This document shows, one piece after another, positions 8,685-18,072 of a stretch of 64,000 bases of DNA. Under the pieces are notes generated by a model. The model was not told the DNA's origin and did no database searches. It saw only the letters and a list, made by a program, of their open reading frames with translations. Where the stretch lies: contig CALSRX010000005.1 in assembly GCA_943788865.1 (NCBI GenBank), positions 62,001 through 126,000 of the forward strand, in the 5' to 3' direction. The stretch's first letter is position 1. Each line of letters begins with the position of its first letter. The translations under genes were made by a program, and so were the position numbers. Source of the DNA: an uncultured Polaribacter sp. (lineage in GTDB: Bacteria; Bacteroidota; Bacteroidia; Flavobacteriales; Flavobacteriaceae).

Positions 8685-9037
8685 TAGCAATCACTTATGG
8701 TATCTAACAAAGCGTCAAAATCTTTAGATTTATCAAAAAAATCATGAGCACCACTTTGTAAACAAAGTCGTTTTAGTTCTTTGTTAATAGAAAAGATTAA
8801 AACTTTTGTTTCAATCTGTTTTTCCTTAAGCCATCTAAGTAATTGAATACCATTACCATCTGGTAAATTAAGATCCAAGACAATAATTTCAAAGTAATTA
8901 GTATCTAAAGTGTTTTTGGCGTCTTTGATTGTAGTTAATAATTTAACTTCAGATATACTGTCAATATTATTAGTTTCTGAAAAATTTTTTTCACCAATAG
9001 ATATATCATCTTCTACAACTAAAACTTTATTCTTCAT
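8684..9037 (-). CDS. Stand-alone response-regulator receiver protein
   Basis: 117 residues with only a receiver domain: acidic pair Asp10/Asp11 in VVEDD, phospho-acceptor Asp55 in IIVLDLNLPDG, Ser83 in LIFSIN, and Lys103 in FFDKSK. No output domain follows. Upstream on the same strand are remnants of a LuxR-type DNA-binding domain and of a sensor kinase N-terminus (9134-9455), so the receiver may be an orphan left after a deletion in a two-component locus. It could still act by protein contact, as CheY-type proteins do. Confidence 0.85.
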   Translation of the reverse strand: MKNKVLVVEDDISIGEKNFSETNNIDSISEVKLLTTIKDAKNTLDTNYFEIIVLDLNLPDGNGIQLLRWLKEKQIETKVLIFSINKELKRLCLQSGAHDFFDKSKDFDALLDTISDC

Positions 9038-9133
9038 TTTATACTAACTATTTGAATTAATTAATATATAAAAATATATGTTATTTCTGAATATTTCAAT
9101 AAGCAATATGCTTAACAGTTATAGATTGATAAC

Positions 9134-9258
9134 TTAAAGATCTTCTAAAAAAGTTAGGCCTTCTCGAATAGCATATTTTGTTAACTCTGGTATTGTATGT
9201 AAATCTGTTTTTTTTATAATATTACCCCTATGTACATCTACAGTTTTAGAGCTTAAAA
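9134..9258 (-). pseudogene. Relic: C-terminal LuxR-type HTH of a response regulator
   Basis: The minus strand reads LFLSSKTVDVHRGNIIKK, then TDLHTIPELTKYAIREGLTF and LEDL before TAA (9134-9136). This is the recognition half of a GerE/LuxR helix-turn-helix (SxKTVDxHRxNIxxK, AxxxGL ending). The first helices, linker and receiver are missing; upstream the frame runs into the kinase relic. No start codon. It is the end of a lost regulator. Confidence 0.75.
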
Positions 9259-9455
9259 ACAATAAAAAGAACAATCGTTGTAATTAAAACAAAGCCAAGA
9301 CCTTTGTACGATTGTATTTCATTTAGAAGCGGATTTGAAGTGTCTTCTTTAAATGAAAAAAGTAAAAATTTATCCGAAAAAACAATATACAAACTACTGA
9401 TTAAAAAGTACCCAAAGGCAATGGAGTTGGCGGATTTACTATTGAATAACTTCAT
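9246..9455 (-). pseudogene. Relic: N-terminus of a membrane sensor histidine kinase
   Basis: 69 codons from an ATG: SIAFGYFLISSLYIVFSDKF, then a periplasmic loop and NEIQSYKGLGFVLITTIVLF, i.e. two membrane helices around a short loop with the WxxFSD...YKGxxFV pattern seen at the start of PAS-containing sensor kinases. The PAS, dimerisation and ATPase domains are absent: the frame ends at 9246 where the LuxR relic begins in another frame. It is best read as the left side of a deletion junction. Confidence 0.65.
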
Positions 9456-9510
9456 TAAAAAGGTGATAAGAGATTGTTTAAAATTTAAAGTGTTTTCTGT
9501 TGTATATAGT

Positions 9511-11085
9511 TTACTTTTTAACTCGTTTTAGATCTAGGTCTTGAAAATCAAAACTAAAATCAATATTTGGTGATATTCCTCTCATTTTTATACGCACAGC
9601 TTTTCCTTCTTCATCTAAGGTAAACATTGCTAAGGCATCTGCTGGCATATCTTGATAGTTCCACTTGATAGCAAAGGTATTTGCTTTGTAAAAAAACATC
9701 TCTCCAGTTAATTTTGGAGAACGCACAGAAGCAAACCACAATTTATTATTCTTCTCGAAAATCTTAATGTTTCCAAACCAATTGTCTTTGTAGGTGCCAA
9801 TATAATCTGAATGGTTGATGTGTTTTGAATTTGCTTTTGCAACTGTACTCCAAACAGCTTTTGTAGCGGCATCACTTTGACTTGCATTTCTTTGAAGATT
9901 TTTTTCCATAGTAGAAATCCAATCTGTTTTTTGTACCCCTAAATATCCATCCATAATTACATTTGGTATGGTCCAAAAACTTCTACCTCCTGGATCTGTA
10001 TTGGTAAGAGTTAAGATACCCACATTTAACTCAGGAATTAAAATGGTTCTAGAAAGCATTCCTGGTAATCCACCTGTATGTTCTATAGTAACATAACCTC
10101 CTTTGTCACTAATTCTCCAACCCAAACCATACGCATTAAAATGAGATTTATAGGGTGCATTAGGTTTTACATTAAATCCAATATTGGTGTGTGGTTTCCA
10201 AAGCTCGTCATGATTCTTTTTAGAAATCATTGTTTTGCTAAAGTTAGCTCCATATTTTCCATCATTTAAATGCATAATCAACCATTTACTCAAATCGTTG
10301 ACACTTGCATAAATTCCACCTGCAGCTCCTAAAGATTCATCATTTTTAATATAATGGGTAAGTTGATTTAACTTTCCGTTTTGTACAGAATGCGGAAAAG
10401 CCACATTGCTTTTATCTTTTAAACGTTGATACACTCCAACAGAACGTTCCATTCCTAAAGGTTTCATGATGTTGGTTTCTACAAAATCAGCCCAACTCAT
10501 TCCGCTAACTCTCGCCACAACTTCTCCAGCAACAACATATAATAAATTGTCATAATCGTATTTTGTTCTAAATGCTGATGTAGGTTTTTGATATTGAAAA
10601 CTATTCAACACGTCTTTAATAGTAAAGTCAGATCCATCAGGGAAAAACATTAAATCTCCAGCGCCCAAACCAAGTCCACTTCTGTGCGTTAATAAATCTT
10701 GAATGTTAAAATTTTCTGTTACATAAGAATCATACATTTTAAACTCTGGAATGTAATCTACTACTTTGTCTAACCAATTTAATTTTCCTTGATCTACCAA
10801 CATGCCTAAAGCAGCTGTAGTAAAAGCTTTAGAGTTAGATGCAATTGCAAAAAGGGTATTTCCGTTTACTTTTTCTTTGGTGATTGAAGAGGTTACACCA
10901 TAGCCTTTTGAGTGAATTACTTTATTGTCTTTTATCACAGCAACTGCAACTCCTGCAGTTGGATTTATAGACATTGCTTTTTTTACAATAGAATCTATTT
11001 GAGCAGAACTATAGGCTTGGCCCAATACAGGTTGTGTTAATAAAAAACAAATGATGGTAACGAATAAAAAGGTTGCTTTTTTCAT
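9511..11085 (-). CDS. Secreted serine hydrolase, beta-lactamase class C family
   Basis: 524 residues with a signal peptide (MKKATFLFVTIICFLLTQPV, cut near LGQA). The class C/penicillin-binding fold shows the nucleophile motif Ser83-x-x-Lys86 in IASNSKAFTT, a tyrosine motif around KYDYDNLLYV, and the third motif HTGGLPG. The last 120 residues form a DUF3471-like beta domain. Members are esterases, D-aminopeptidases or peptidoglycan-linked hydrolases; true beta-lactamase activity is not implied. The 5' end and leader are duplicated at 12057-12132. A terminator sits upstream of it for the next gene, so it is monocistronic. Confidence 0.88.
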   Translation of the reverse strand: MKKATFLFVTIICFLLTQPVLGQAYSSAQIDSIVKKAMSINPTAGVAVAVIKDNKVIHSKGYGVTSSITKEKVNGNTLFAIASNSKAFTTAALGMLVDQGKLNWLDKVVDYIPEFKMYDSYVTENFNIQDLLTHRSGLGLGAGDLMFFPDGSDFTIKDVLNSFQYQKPTSAFRTKYDYDNLLYVVAGEVVARVSGMSWADFVETNIMKPLGMERSVGVYQRLKDKSNVAFPHSVQNGKLNQLTHYIKNDESLGAAGGIYASVNDLSKWLIMHLNDGKYGANFSKTMISKKNHDELWKPHTNIGFNVKPNAPYKSHFNAYGLGWRISDKGGYVTIEHTGGLPGMLSRTILIPELNVGILTLTNTDPGGRSFWTIPNVIMDGYLGVQKTDWISTMEKNLQRNASQSDAATKAVWSTVAKANSKHINHSDYIGTYKDNWFGNIKIFEKNNKLWFASVRSPKLTGEMFFYKANTFAIKWNYQDMPADALAMFTLDEEGKAVRIKMRGISPNIDFSFDFQDLDLKRVKK

Positions 11086-11139
11086 GGGTTTGGTTTTGAG
11101 AGTTGATTACTTAGTTAGCTAAGTTACCGAAAAATGATG
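11061..11139. repeat. Direct repeat, copy 1 (serine hydrolase 5' end and leader)
   Basis: Covers the first codons and the upstream region of the serine hydrolase gene. Its 54-base core (11084-11137) is repeated with about one change at 12077-12131, roughly 990 bases away. Confidence 0.85.
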
Positions 11140-11164
11140 AATTAATTTACAACTCAGTTGAAAC

Positions 11165-11199
11165 AAAAACTCCTTTCTAAATTTAGAAAGGAGTTTTTG
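11165..11199 (-). terminator. Terminator after the DUF2268 lipoprotein gene
   Basis: AAAAACTCCTTTCTAAA / TTTAGAAAGGAGTTTTT, a perfect hairpin with T runs both ways, 36 bases past the stop of the minus-strand gene. Confidence 0.85.
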
Positions 11200-11234
11200 T
11201 TCTTTGGCGAACGTATTGGTATTTTTTTCTAGCT

Positions 11235-11975
11235 TTAATAGCCAGCTAGTTTTATTATTTCATTTGGCATAAGCTCACTTAAATCTAAAATAGTTTTCCC
11301 AGACTTAGTCATTGCTTTTCTTGTCAAAAAATTTCCAGTTCGATATCCAATATAAGTTCTGCCATCAGGGTGTTCACCCATCATCCACTCTGAGTAATTT
11401 GCATCTAATGGAAGTGCCAAAATCTCTTTTACCCAATTATCGGCCTCATCTGTATAGGATTCTACCTCATTTTTGTTTCCTGTATATATTTCTGTAAATA
11501 CAACAGCCAAACCTTCATTAACCATTGCATTAGGGATTCCATAACTAAATTTGTTGTCCTGTATTGCCCAACCGCGAGACAAGTGGTGGAATTCGTGAAA
11601 AATAGTAGATTTGATACCTTGATATGTCGAATCAATTACACCTCCCTTATAATGGTGTGATATTTGAACGAGGACTAGAGGTGGACTGTTGGTTTCCGCC
11701 CTTCCAGTTACTCCATTAACAATATTAAGATTCCAATCTACAGCCTCAACAATCACTTTTATGCTATCTGGTAGATTCGGTAAAAGTTTGCGAACCTCAA
11801 TTTCTGAATCACTTATAACTTTACTTATGAAAACTTTTTGCGGTTCTGTAAACTTAAGAGAGTCTTCTTGAAAGACGACATTTACTTTTGTTATTGGCAA
11901 TTTTTTGACGCTAGAATTGCATGAAATAATGCATAATATTGAGGGAATTAAAATAAGGTTTCTAAGTATATTCAT
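11235..11975 (-). CDS. DUF2268-type zinc metalloprotease lipoprotein
   Basis: 246 residues. Lipoprotein signal MNILRNLILIPSILCIISC; the mature part carries the zinc motif HEFHH in STIFHEFHHLSRGW (about residue 130) and a downstream Glu in NAMVNEGLAVVFTE, the arrangement of DUF2268 (predicted Zn-dependent proteases). It therefore likely works at the outer membrane or cell surface as a gluzincin. It sits between two copies of a direct repeat, which suggests that it came in by insertion or by duplication and replacement. Confidence 0.75.
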   Translation of the reverse strand: MNILRNLILIPSILCIISCNSSVKKLPITKVNVVFQEDSLKFTEPQKVFISKVISDSEIEVRKLLPNLPDSIKVIVEAVDWNLNIVNGVTGRAETNSPPLVLVQISHHYKGGVIDSTYQGIKSTIFHEFHHLSRGWAIQDNKFSYGIPNAMVNEGLAVVFTEIYTGNKNEVESYTDEADNWVKEILALPLDANYSEWMMGEHPDGRTYIGYRTGNFLTRKAMTKSGKTILDLSELMPNEIIKLAGY

Positions 11976-12056
11976 TTTATGTTTTTTAAAAAAGACGACG
12001 CCTAAGATTTAATGTTACTAAAGAAGTTATTTTTTCTCAAATTACACACAACTTAA

Positions 12057-12132
12057 CGAATATAGTTACTTTTTTTATGGGTTTGGTTTTGAGAGTTGAT
12101 TACTTAGTTAGCTAATTTACCGAAAAATGATA
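12057..12132. repeat. Direct repeat, copy 2 (decayed copy of serine hydrolase 5' end)
   Basis: Matches 11061-11139. On the minus strand the former start codon is now ATA followed by AAAAAAAGTAAC, so this is a dead copy of the gene's first codons plus its leader. It may now supply promoter sequence to the DUF2268 gene starting about 80 bases downstream. Confidence 0.8.
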
Positions 12133-12239
12133 AAATATGGTATAACTCTATTACAAACCAAAAAATAACTTTATAATTAATCTAAATGTATTCCATTAGA
12201 TTAACACTTTTATATGTTTAAAAACGTAGATTAAGATTG

Positions 12240-12247
12240 TATCTTTG
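12240..12247 (+). promoter_or_regulatory. -7 box for rimO
   Basis: TATCTTTG followed by C, 18 bases before the rimO ATG. A TTTA-type -33 stretch lies about 20 bases upstream (near 12217). Confidence 0.6.
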
Positions 12248-12264
12248 CATTTTAAAATAAAAAT

Positions 12265-13578
12265 ATGCGTACAAAAACCATCAAGCAAAACAAAATCAAC
12301 GTAGTAACGTTGGGCTGTTCTAAAAACGTCTATGATAGCGAAGTGTTAATGGGACAATTAAAAGCCAACGGAAAAGATGTAGTGCACGAAGATGAAAATG
12401 ATGACGGAAATATTGTGGTGATTAATACTTGTGGTTTTATAGGTAAAGCTAAAGAAGAATCTATTAATACTATTTTACATTACGCACAACGTAAAGAAGC
12501 TGGAGAAATTGACAAGGTTTTTGTAACGGGTTGTTTAAGCGAACGCTACAAACCAGATTTAGAAAGAGAAATTACCAATGTAGATCAGTATTTTGGTACC
12601 CACGATTTGCCAAACTTATTAAAAGTTTTAGAAGCAGATTATAAACACGAATTGATTGGTGAGCGTTTAACAACAACTCCAAAACATTATGCGTATTTAA
12701 AAATTGCAGAAGGTTGTGATCGTCCGTGTTCGTTTTGTGCCATTCCGTTAATGCGTGGGAAACACGTTTCTACTCCAATTGAAGATATCATTACAGAAGC
12801 TACTAAATTAGGTGAAAAAGGCATCAAAGAAGTGATGCTAATTGCACAAGATTTAACCTATTACGGATTAGATATTTATAAAAAACGTGCCTTAGCAGAT
12901 TTGCTTGTTGCGTTGACAAAAGTAGAAGGCATCGAATGGATACGAATGCATTATGCGTTTCCAACTGGTTTTCCGATGGATGTGTTGGAAGTGATGAAAA
13001 ACGAACCAAAAGTGTGTAATTATTTAGACATTCCGTTGCAACACATCAATACCGAATTATTAAAATCGATGAAACGTGGAACGACACATGAAAAAACGAC
13101 TGCGTTGATTCATAAGTTCAGAGAAGCGGTTCCAGAAATGGCGATTAGAACTACCTTAATTGTTGGGTATCCTGGAGAAACGGAAGCAATGTTTCAAGAA
13201 TTAAAAGACTGGGTAGAAGAAATGCGTTTTGAGCGTTTGGGTGCTTTTGAGTATTCTCATGAAGAAAATACAGGTGCGTATGTCTTAGAAGATGATGTTC
13301 CTGAAGAGGTGAAGTTCAAAAGAGTAAATGAAATCATGGAAATTCAATCTCAGATTTCTTGGGAATTGAATCAAGAAAAGGTTGGTAAAACCTTCCGTTG
13401 TTTATTTGATAGAAAAGATGGCGAATATTTTTACGGACGTACAGAGTTTGATTCGCCCGATGTAGACAATGATGTATTGGTTGATGCAACCAAACATTAT
13501 ATTAAGATTGGTGAGTTTATTGATATTACAATTCACGAAGCTGGAGATTACGATTTGTATGGAACACCAGTTTTATAA
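12265..13578 (+). CDS. rimO: RimO, ribosomal protein S12 methylthiotransferase
   Basis: 437-residue radical-SAM methylthiotransferase that adds a methylthio group to the conserved aspartate of S12. In order: UPF0004 domain with three cysteines (VTLGCSKNVYDSE, VINTCGFIG, VTGCLSERY), the radical-SAM cluster motif CDRPCSFCAIPLMRG, and a C-terminal TRAM domain from about residue 375. VTLGCSKN and the FSHEENT-like YSHEENTGAY separate RimO from MiaB. The frame is intact, directly after the accessory block that follows ftsY. Confidence 0.96.
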   Translation: MRTKTIKQNKINVVTLGCSKNVYDSEVLMGQLKANGKDVVHEDENDDGNIVVINTCGFIGKAKEESINTILHYAQRKEAGEIDKVFVTGCLSERYKPDLEREITNVDQYFGTHDLPNLLKVLEADYKHELIGERLTTTPKHYAYLKIAEGCDRPCSFCAIPLMRGKHVSTPIEDIITEATKLGEKGIKEVMLIAQDLTYYGLDIYKKRALADLLVALTKVEGIEWIRMHYAFPTGFPMDVLEVMKNEPKVCNYLDIPLQHINTELLKSMKRGTTHEKTTALIHKFREAVPEMAIRTTLIVGYPGETEAMFQELKDWVEEMRFERLGAFEYSHEENTGAYVLEDDVPEEVKFKRVNEIMEIQSQISWELNQEKVGKTFRCLFDRKDGEYFYGRTEFDSPDVDNDVLVDATKHYIKIGEFIDITIHEAGDYDLYGTPVL

Positions 13579-13592
13579 ATAAACATGAAAAT

Positions 13593-13636
13593 GTCTCCTC
13601 GAGCCTTACCTGAACCAGGCAAGGCTCGAAGGGACA
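13593..13636. repeat. Inverted repeat between convergent rimO and M14 peptidase
   Basis: Arms TCGAGCCTT and AAGGCTCGA with flanking GTC...GGGAC around a 12-base loop. It could end transcription from both sides, or be a degenerate dispersed repeat; there is no T run after the stem. Confidence 0.65.
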
Positions 13637-13638
13637 AT

Positions 13639-16131
13639 CTACAATTTCTTCATGCTTGGGTTCGTGTAGAACAGAGCATTGGCAAAAAACAACTTTCCAT
13701 TGTCCCAAAAAGCTCTAAATAAAGGATTGTCTACCATATAAATTATGCTTCCTCTTCCAAGACCTTCTTCTCCAAAAATCAATGATTTTGATAAATTTTT
13801 ATCAGCTTTACTTCCAACAAATCCAGAAAAAGAAATATTGTCTTCTAAACGTACCACGTTGTATCCGTCTTCCAAATAATCATAAGATCTAGCACCTTGT
13901 TTTAAGGTAAAATAAGAGTCGCCATAACCAAAACCTAAAGGATGAGAATTGTCAATTTTTGTTTTAAAAATGGCTCCGGTAATGCTTCCAGAAATACTTT
14001 CTCTTTCTAAATCTTCGTAATTAGTCAACTCAATTTCTTTATCGTCTTTATCTTCGTTTTCAGCTGAAGACTTTGTTTGAAGTCCAAATCCTTTTTTACC
14101 AGCAAAAATACTATTGGCGTTTCCAATTGCAATTACTTTTCCGCCACTTCTAATCCATGCCGATAATTTGTCTAAATCGATTTTGCTAAACAATCCACCA
14201 TAATACCCATTTGGAATAACCAAGGTGTGATAATTGTCTAACATACCAACAGAAAAATTATCGGTATTGATTGCTGTAAATGGATACTTAATATCTTGTT
14301 CGAAGAAATATTGAATTTCTCCATAGCTTAAAGACGAAGTTTTTTCTCCAGAAAGCACCGCAATTTTTTGGTTTTTAAGCTCTCTTACGTCAGAAGATCC
14401 CATATCTGGTCCTTTGTCAGAAAAACCTGTGGCAATTGAATTTGCATATTTCAAATGCTTATTTGCAATAGAAATTAATGTTTGGTCAAAGTTTTTGATG
14501 TGTTTATTGTCTCCGCGAGTAATAATTAAACTACCTTTTTTTAACTGTTTACCAGTATTAATCATTTCCTTTCTGTTAAAACGAACTCTAATGTTTTGTT
14601 GCAAAATATCAGCTAATAAGGCTGCGTCAGAAATATGATTCCATTCAAAAGTATATGCATATGCATTGTAATTTGGAGTAGAGCTTGTAGATGGTACTAA
14701 AATCTTTTGCTGAAGCATACTAGCTTTTCACTAGCAATAGCTTTAAATCCGTAGGCATACGGCAAAGACCATGCAGTAATGTCATAGGTAATAGAGTCGC
14801 TTAATTTAGCAACTGGTTCAAACAATGCTTTTATCAATCTCCCTTTTGGTTGATTGGTAGAAATTACCAAATCACTAGAAGAAGTTCTCATGCTTCCTTT
14901 TGATTTTGTGTCATAGTCATAACCAGAAACTGAGTTGCCTTGAGCACGTCCGTATTTAATTTCGTGTCTGTCTAACAATTCAATTAATTTATTGGTTTTA
15001 CTTTTATTTCCTTGTAAAACATAACTCTTGTATTTAAAATCATCTAGACTGAAAGTACTTTTTAAACTCAGCATTGATTTTACCAGCATTTTGAGAAGCC
15101 ATTTCTACGGTAGAAATTCCTGAAGTTGTATGGTGTATTAAACGATCCCATAAGGCTCAATTCTTCTCCGTCAGCTTTTGTAATTCCCAATCCAGCTCTT
15201 CCACCACCAGCTTGTTCGTAGGTCATTCCAATACTTCCAACATACGTTGGGTATGAATCTCCGTAACTTGGGTATAGTAAATCAAAACTTTCTTTGGTGA
15301 AATAGTACCAGCCATTTTTATCGAAATATTTTGCATGATTTTTTCCAATTTGCGATTGAAATTACGTTGCCAATCGGTAATTACTTCATGATAAGGTTCT
15401 ACAGCTGGAGCAAAATAATACGGATTGTTAATGCCTTGTTCATGAAAATCTACATGAATATGAGGCAACCATTTATTATAAACTTTAAGCGTTGTTGTGT
15501 TTCTATTTGTGTTGCCCAGGCCCAATCTCTATTCAAATCAAATAAATAATGATTTGCTCTTCCTCCTGGCCAAGGTTCTCTATGTTCTCTAGCATCTGGA
15601 TTCACGTTGTTTGGAGAAGCCACTACTTGATTGTACCAATTTGCATAGCGGTCTCTTCCGTCAGGATTGATACATGGATCCATAATTACAACAGTGTTTT
15701 CTAAGTAACTGCTATTTTCTGTAACCAATTTGTATAAAGTTAAGCATTGATGCTTCTGTTGATGAAGCTTCGTTTCCGTGTACATTATAACTCAACCAAA
15801 CAATCGATTTATCTTTTAATTCTGTAGTGTTTTCGATGCCAGCATTTGTTAAATGTTGCTTGCGAATAGTTTCTAAATTTTTAATGTTGTCTGCAGATGA
15901 AACATAAACGATTGCCAAGGTTCTTAACTCGTTTGTTTTTCCGTATTCTTGAAACTGTACTTTATCTGTATTTTCAGAAATGTATTTAAAATAGTCAACT
16001 ACTTTATGGTGTCTCGTAAAACGAGAACCCAATTTGTATCCTAAAAACTCATCTGGAGTTTGTAGTTTTTGTGCAGTAAGCTGAAATGAAATAATAGAAA
16101 TGAAAAGAAAGAGTAGTGACTTGTGCTTCAT
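13639..16131 (-). pseudogene. M14-family zinc carboxypeptidase, frameshifted as read
   Basis: Five overlapping pieces in different frames add up to one secreted peptidase of about 830 residues, the length of its intact paralogue at 52178-54676. Signal peptide MKHKSLLFLFISIISFQLTA; zinc ligands in SYNVHGNEAS (His and Glu) and HVDFHEQG (His); substrate-binding text EPWPGGRANHYLFDLNRDW. The C-terminal third is a glutamine-amidotransferase-like domain ending ALFYTNPSMKKL. Breaks are near 15740, 15482, 15340, 15150, 15040 and 14705; several are explained by a single base lost or gained in A/T runs. Sequence error is likely, real decay possible because a paralogue exists. Confidence 0.8.
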
Positions 16132-16376
16132 TTTTTTGATGTTTTTTGATTTAGGTTTCCAAATCTACTTGTATTTATTTAGATATCAAATTTTACAACT
16201 AAGAAAGCGTTAAAAATTTGTTAGATTGAATTGCGAATTTCGACCAACCATCAAAATTGTGTATTTTTATAAAATATTTTTAAAAGACTTCTAATATGAA
16301 AAGTGATTGTGCTTGTTTTAGTTTTGAAACTACTTTAACAAAAGTGTATAACATCCCTAATAAGAATATGTTATAA

Positions 16377-17969
16377 ATGAAAGTAACTCAAATTCCTTTT
16401 CAGAAAACAGGTTTTTTTTCAAAAACAATGCTCGATTATTTAGAGCAAAAAGAAGCAATCCAACCATTTTATAATAATTTCCCAAATCTTAACGGATTTA
16501 AAAAAGAGATAGAAGAAATTAGAAATTCATTTTCTCTTGAAACTAGACAAGTATTGGTTTCTGCATTAAAAAACCAATATGCTTCGGTTGCTATATCAGA
16601 AGCAACACAACAAAATATTGATACACTTTTATTGCCAAATACATTTACAGTAACCACAGGGCATCAATTAAATTTGTTTACGGGACCGTTGTATTTTTTA
16701 TATAAAATTATATCTGCAATCAATTTAGCAGAAGAATTAAAAGAACAATTCCCGGCTGATAATTTTGTTCCAATCTATTGGATGGCAACAGAAGATCATG
16801 ATTTTGATGAAATCAATTATTTTAACTTTAAGAACAATAAAGTAGCTTGGAATAGAAGTGATGGTGGAGCGGTAGGACAATTTTCTACTGAAGGATTGAA
16901 AGATGTTTTTGAACAGTTTTCTGAACAATTAGGAACTACCAGAAATGCTGATTTTTTAAGAGACTTATTTGCAAAAGGATATTTAGAGCACAACACTTTA
17001 ACCGAAGCAACAAGATACATTGCTAATGAGCTTTTCGCTAAGTATGGTTTGGTCATCATCGATGGAGATGATTTTCAATTAAAACAATTATTTACCCCTT
17101 ACATTATACAAGAATTAGAAGAGCAAATTTCTTTTAACTCTGTTTCAAAGACAATTAAAGAATTAGAAAAAAACTATAAGATACAAGTAAATCCTAGAGA
17201 AATTAACTTGTTTTATTTAGGAGAAAATTTTAGAGAACGCATTGTTTTAGAAAAGGGAGTTTACAAAGTAAACAATACGGAGCTTGTTTTTACAAAAGAA
17301 GAAATTGTACAAGAAGTCAAAGAAAATCCAAATAAATTTTCACCCAATGTAATTATGCGTCCATTATTTCAGGAAGTTATTTTGCCAAACCTAGCTTATA
17401 TTGGTGGGGGAGGAGAATTAGCGTATTGGTTGCAATTAAAGTCTTATTTTGATGCTGTTTCTGTTCCTTTTCCTATTTTATTGTTGCGTAATTCTGTTCA
17501 GGTTATTTCTACGAAACAACAGAATAAGCTTAGTAAGTTAAGTGTTTCTAAAGAAGAAATATTCTTAAATATAAATGATCTTTTAAAAGAAAAAATTAAA
17601 GAAAATGCTGATATAGAATTTAGTTTTTTAGACGCAAAAACATTGTTAGAACAACAATTTTTTATGTTAAGAAAAGTTGCAGATCAAACAGATGTATCTT
17701 TTTTAGGTGCAGTTAATGCGCAAGAAAAAAAGCAATTAAACGGGTTGGGTAATTTAGAGAAACGTCTATTACGAGCAGAAAAAAGGCGACAGCAAGATTT
17801 GGTTGATAGAATTACTGAATTGAAATTGCAATTATTTCCGAATGAAAGTTTAGAAGAACGTCAACGCAATTTTTCTGAATATTATTTAGAATATGGAGAC
17901 ACCTTTATTGATGCTTTAAAAGCTGCATTAAAACCATTGGAGTTAGAATTTACAATTTTAGAATTGTAA
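16377..17969 (+). CDS. bshC: BshC, putative cysteine ligase of bacillithiol synthesis
   Basis: 530 residues, full length for BshC (YllA), which adds cysteine to glucosaminyl-malate in the last step of bacillithiol formation. Recognised from the N-terminus IPFQKTGFFSKTMLDYLEQK, VTTGHQLNLFTGPLYFLYKI, PIYWMATEDHDFDEINYFNF, and PNVIMRPLFQEVILPNLAYIGGGGELAYW in the middle, followed by a long C-terminal coiled coil. The GTGxxL-type nucleotide fold is in the first half. A predicted bacillithiol transferase is coded at 55869-56399. No close promoter box was seen. Confidence 0.93.
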   Translation: MKVTQIPFQKTGFFSKTMLDYLEQKEAIQPFYNNFPNLNGFKKEIEEIRNSFSLETRQVLVSALKNQYASVAISEATQQNIDTLLLPNTFTVTTGHQLNLFTGPLYFLYKIISAINLAEELKEQFPADNFVPIYWMATEDHDFDEINYFNFKNNKVAWNRSDGGAVGQFSTEGLKDVFEQFSEQLGTTRNADFLRDLFAKGYLEHNTLTEATRYIANELFAKYGLVIIDGDDFQLKQLFTPYIIQELEEQISFNSVSKTIKELEKNYKIQVNPREINLFYLGENFRERIVLEKGVYKVNNTELVFTKEEIVQEVKENPNKFSPNVIMRPLFQEVILPNLAYIGGGGELAYWLQLKSYFDAVSVPFPILLLRNSVQVISTKQQNKLSKLSVSKEEIFLNINDLLKEKIKENADIEFSFLDAKTLLEQQFFMLRKVADQTDVSFLGAVNAQEKKQLNGLGNLEKRLLRAEKRRQQDLVDRITELKLQLFPNESLEERQRNFSEYYLEYGDTFIDALKAALKPLELEFTILEL

Positions 17970-17984
17970 AAAATTATATTGTCT

Positions 17985-18065
17985 GTCATTGCGAGGAAGA
18001 ATGACGTGGCAATCTCATTTAAATGAGTGATTTTATTAAAAGATTGCTTCCTTCCTCGCAATGAC
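17985..18065. repeat. Palindromic dispersed repeat, copy 2 (best preserved)
   Basis: Ends are perfect complements: GTCATTGCGAGGAAG (17985-17999) and CTTCCTCGCAATGAC (18051-18065), with inner GGCAATCTC and AAGATTGCTTC. 81 bases in all. It contains the spurious ATG at 18061 that extends the rlmF frame by four codons. Confidence 0.85.
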
Positions 18066-18072
18066 AACCTAT

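Noticed and set aside
9511..11085. Antibiotic-resistance beta-lactamase
   Set aside because: Class C fold but with a DUF3471-like tail and low motif match; better a general serine hydrolase. The same holds for 28850-29920.
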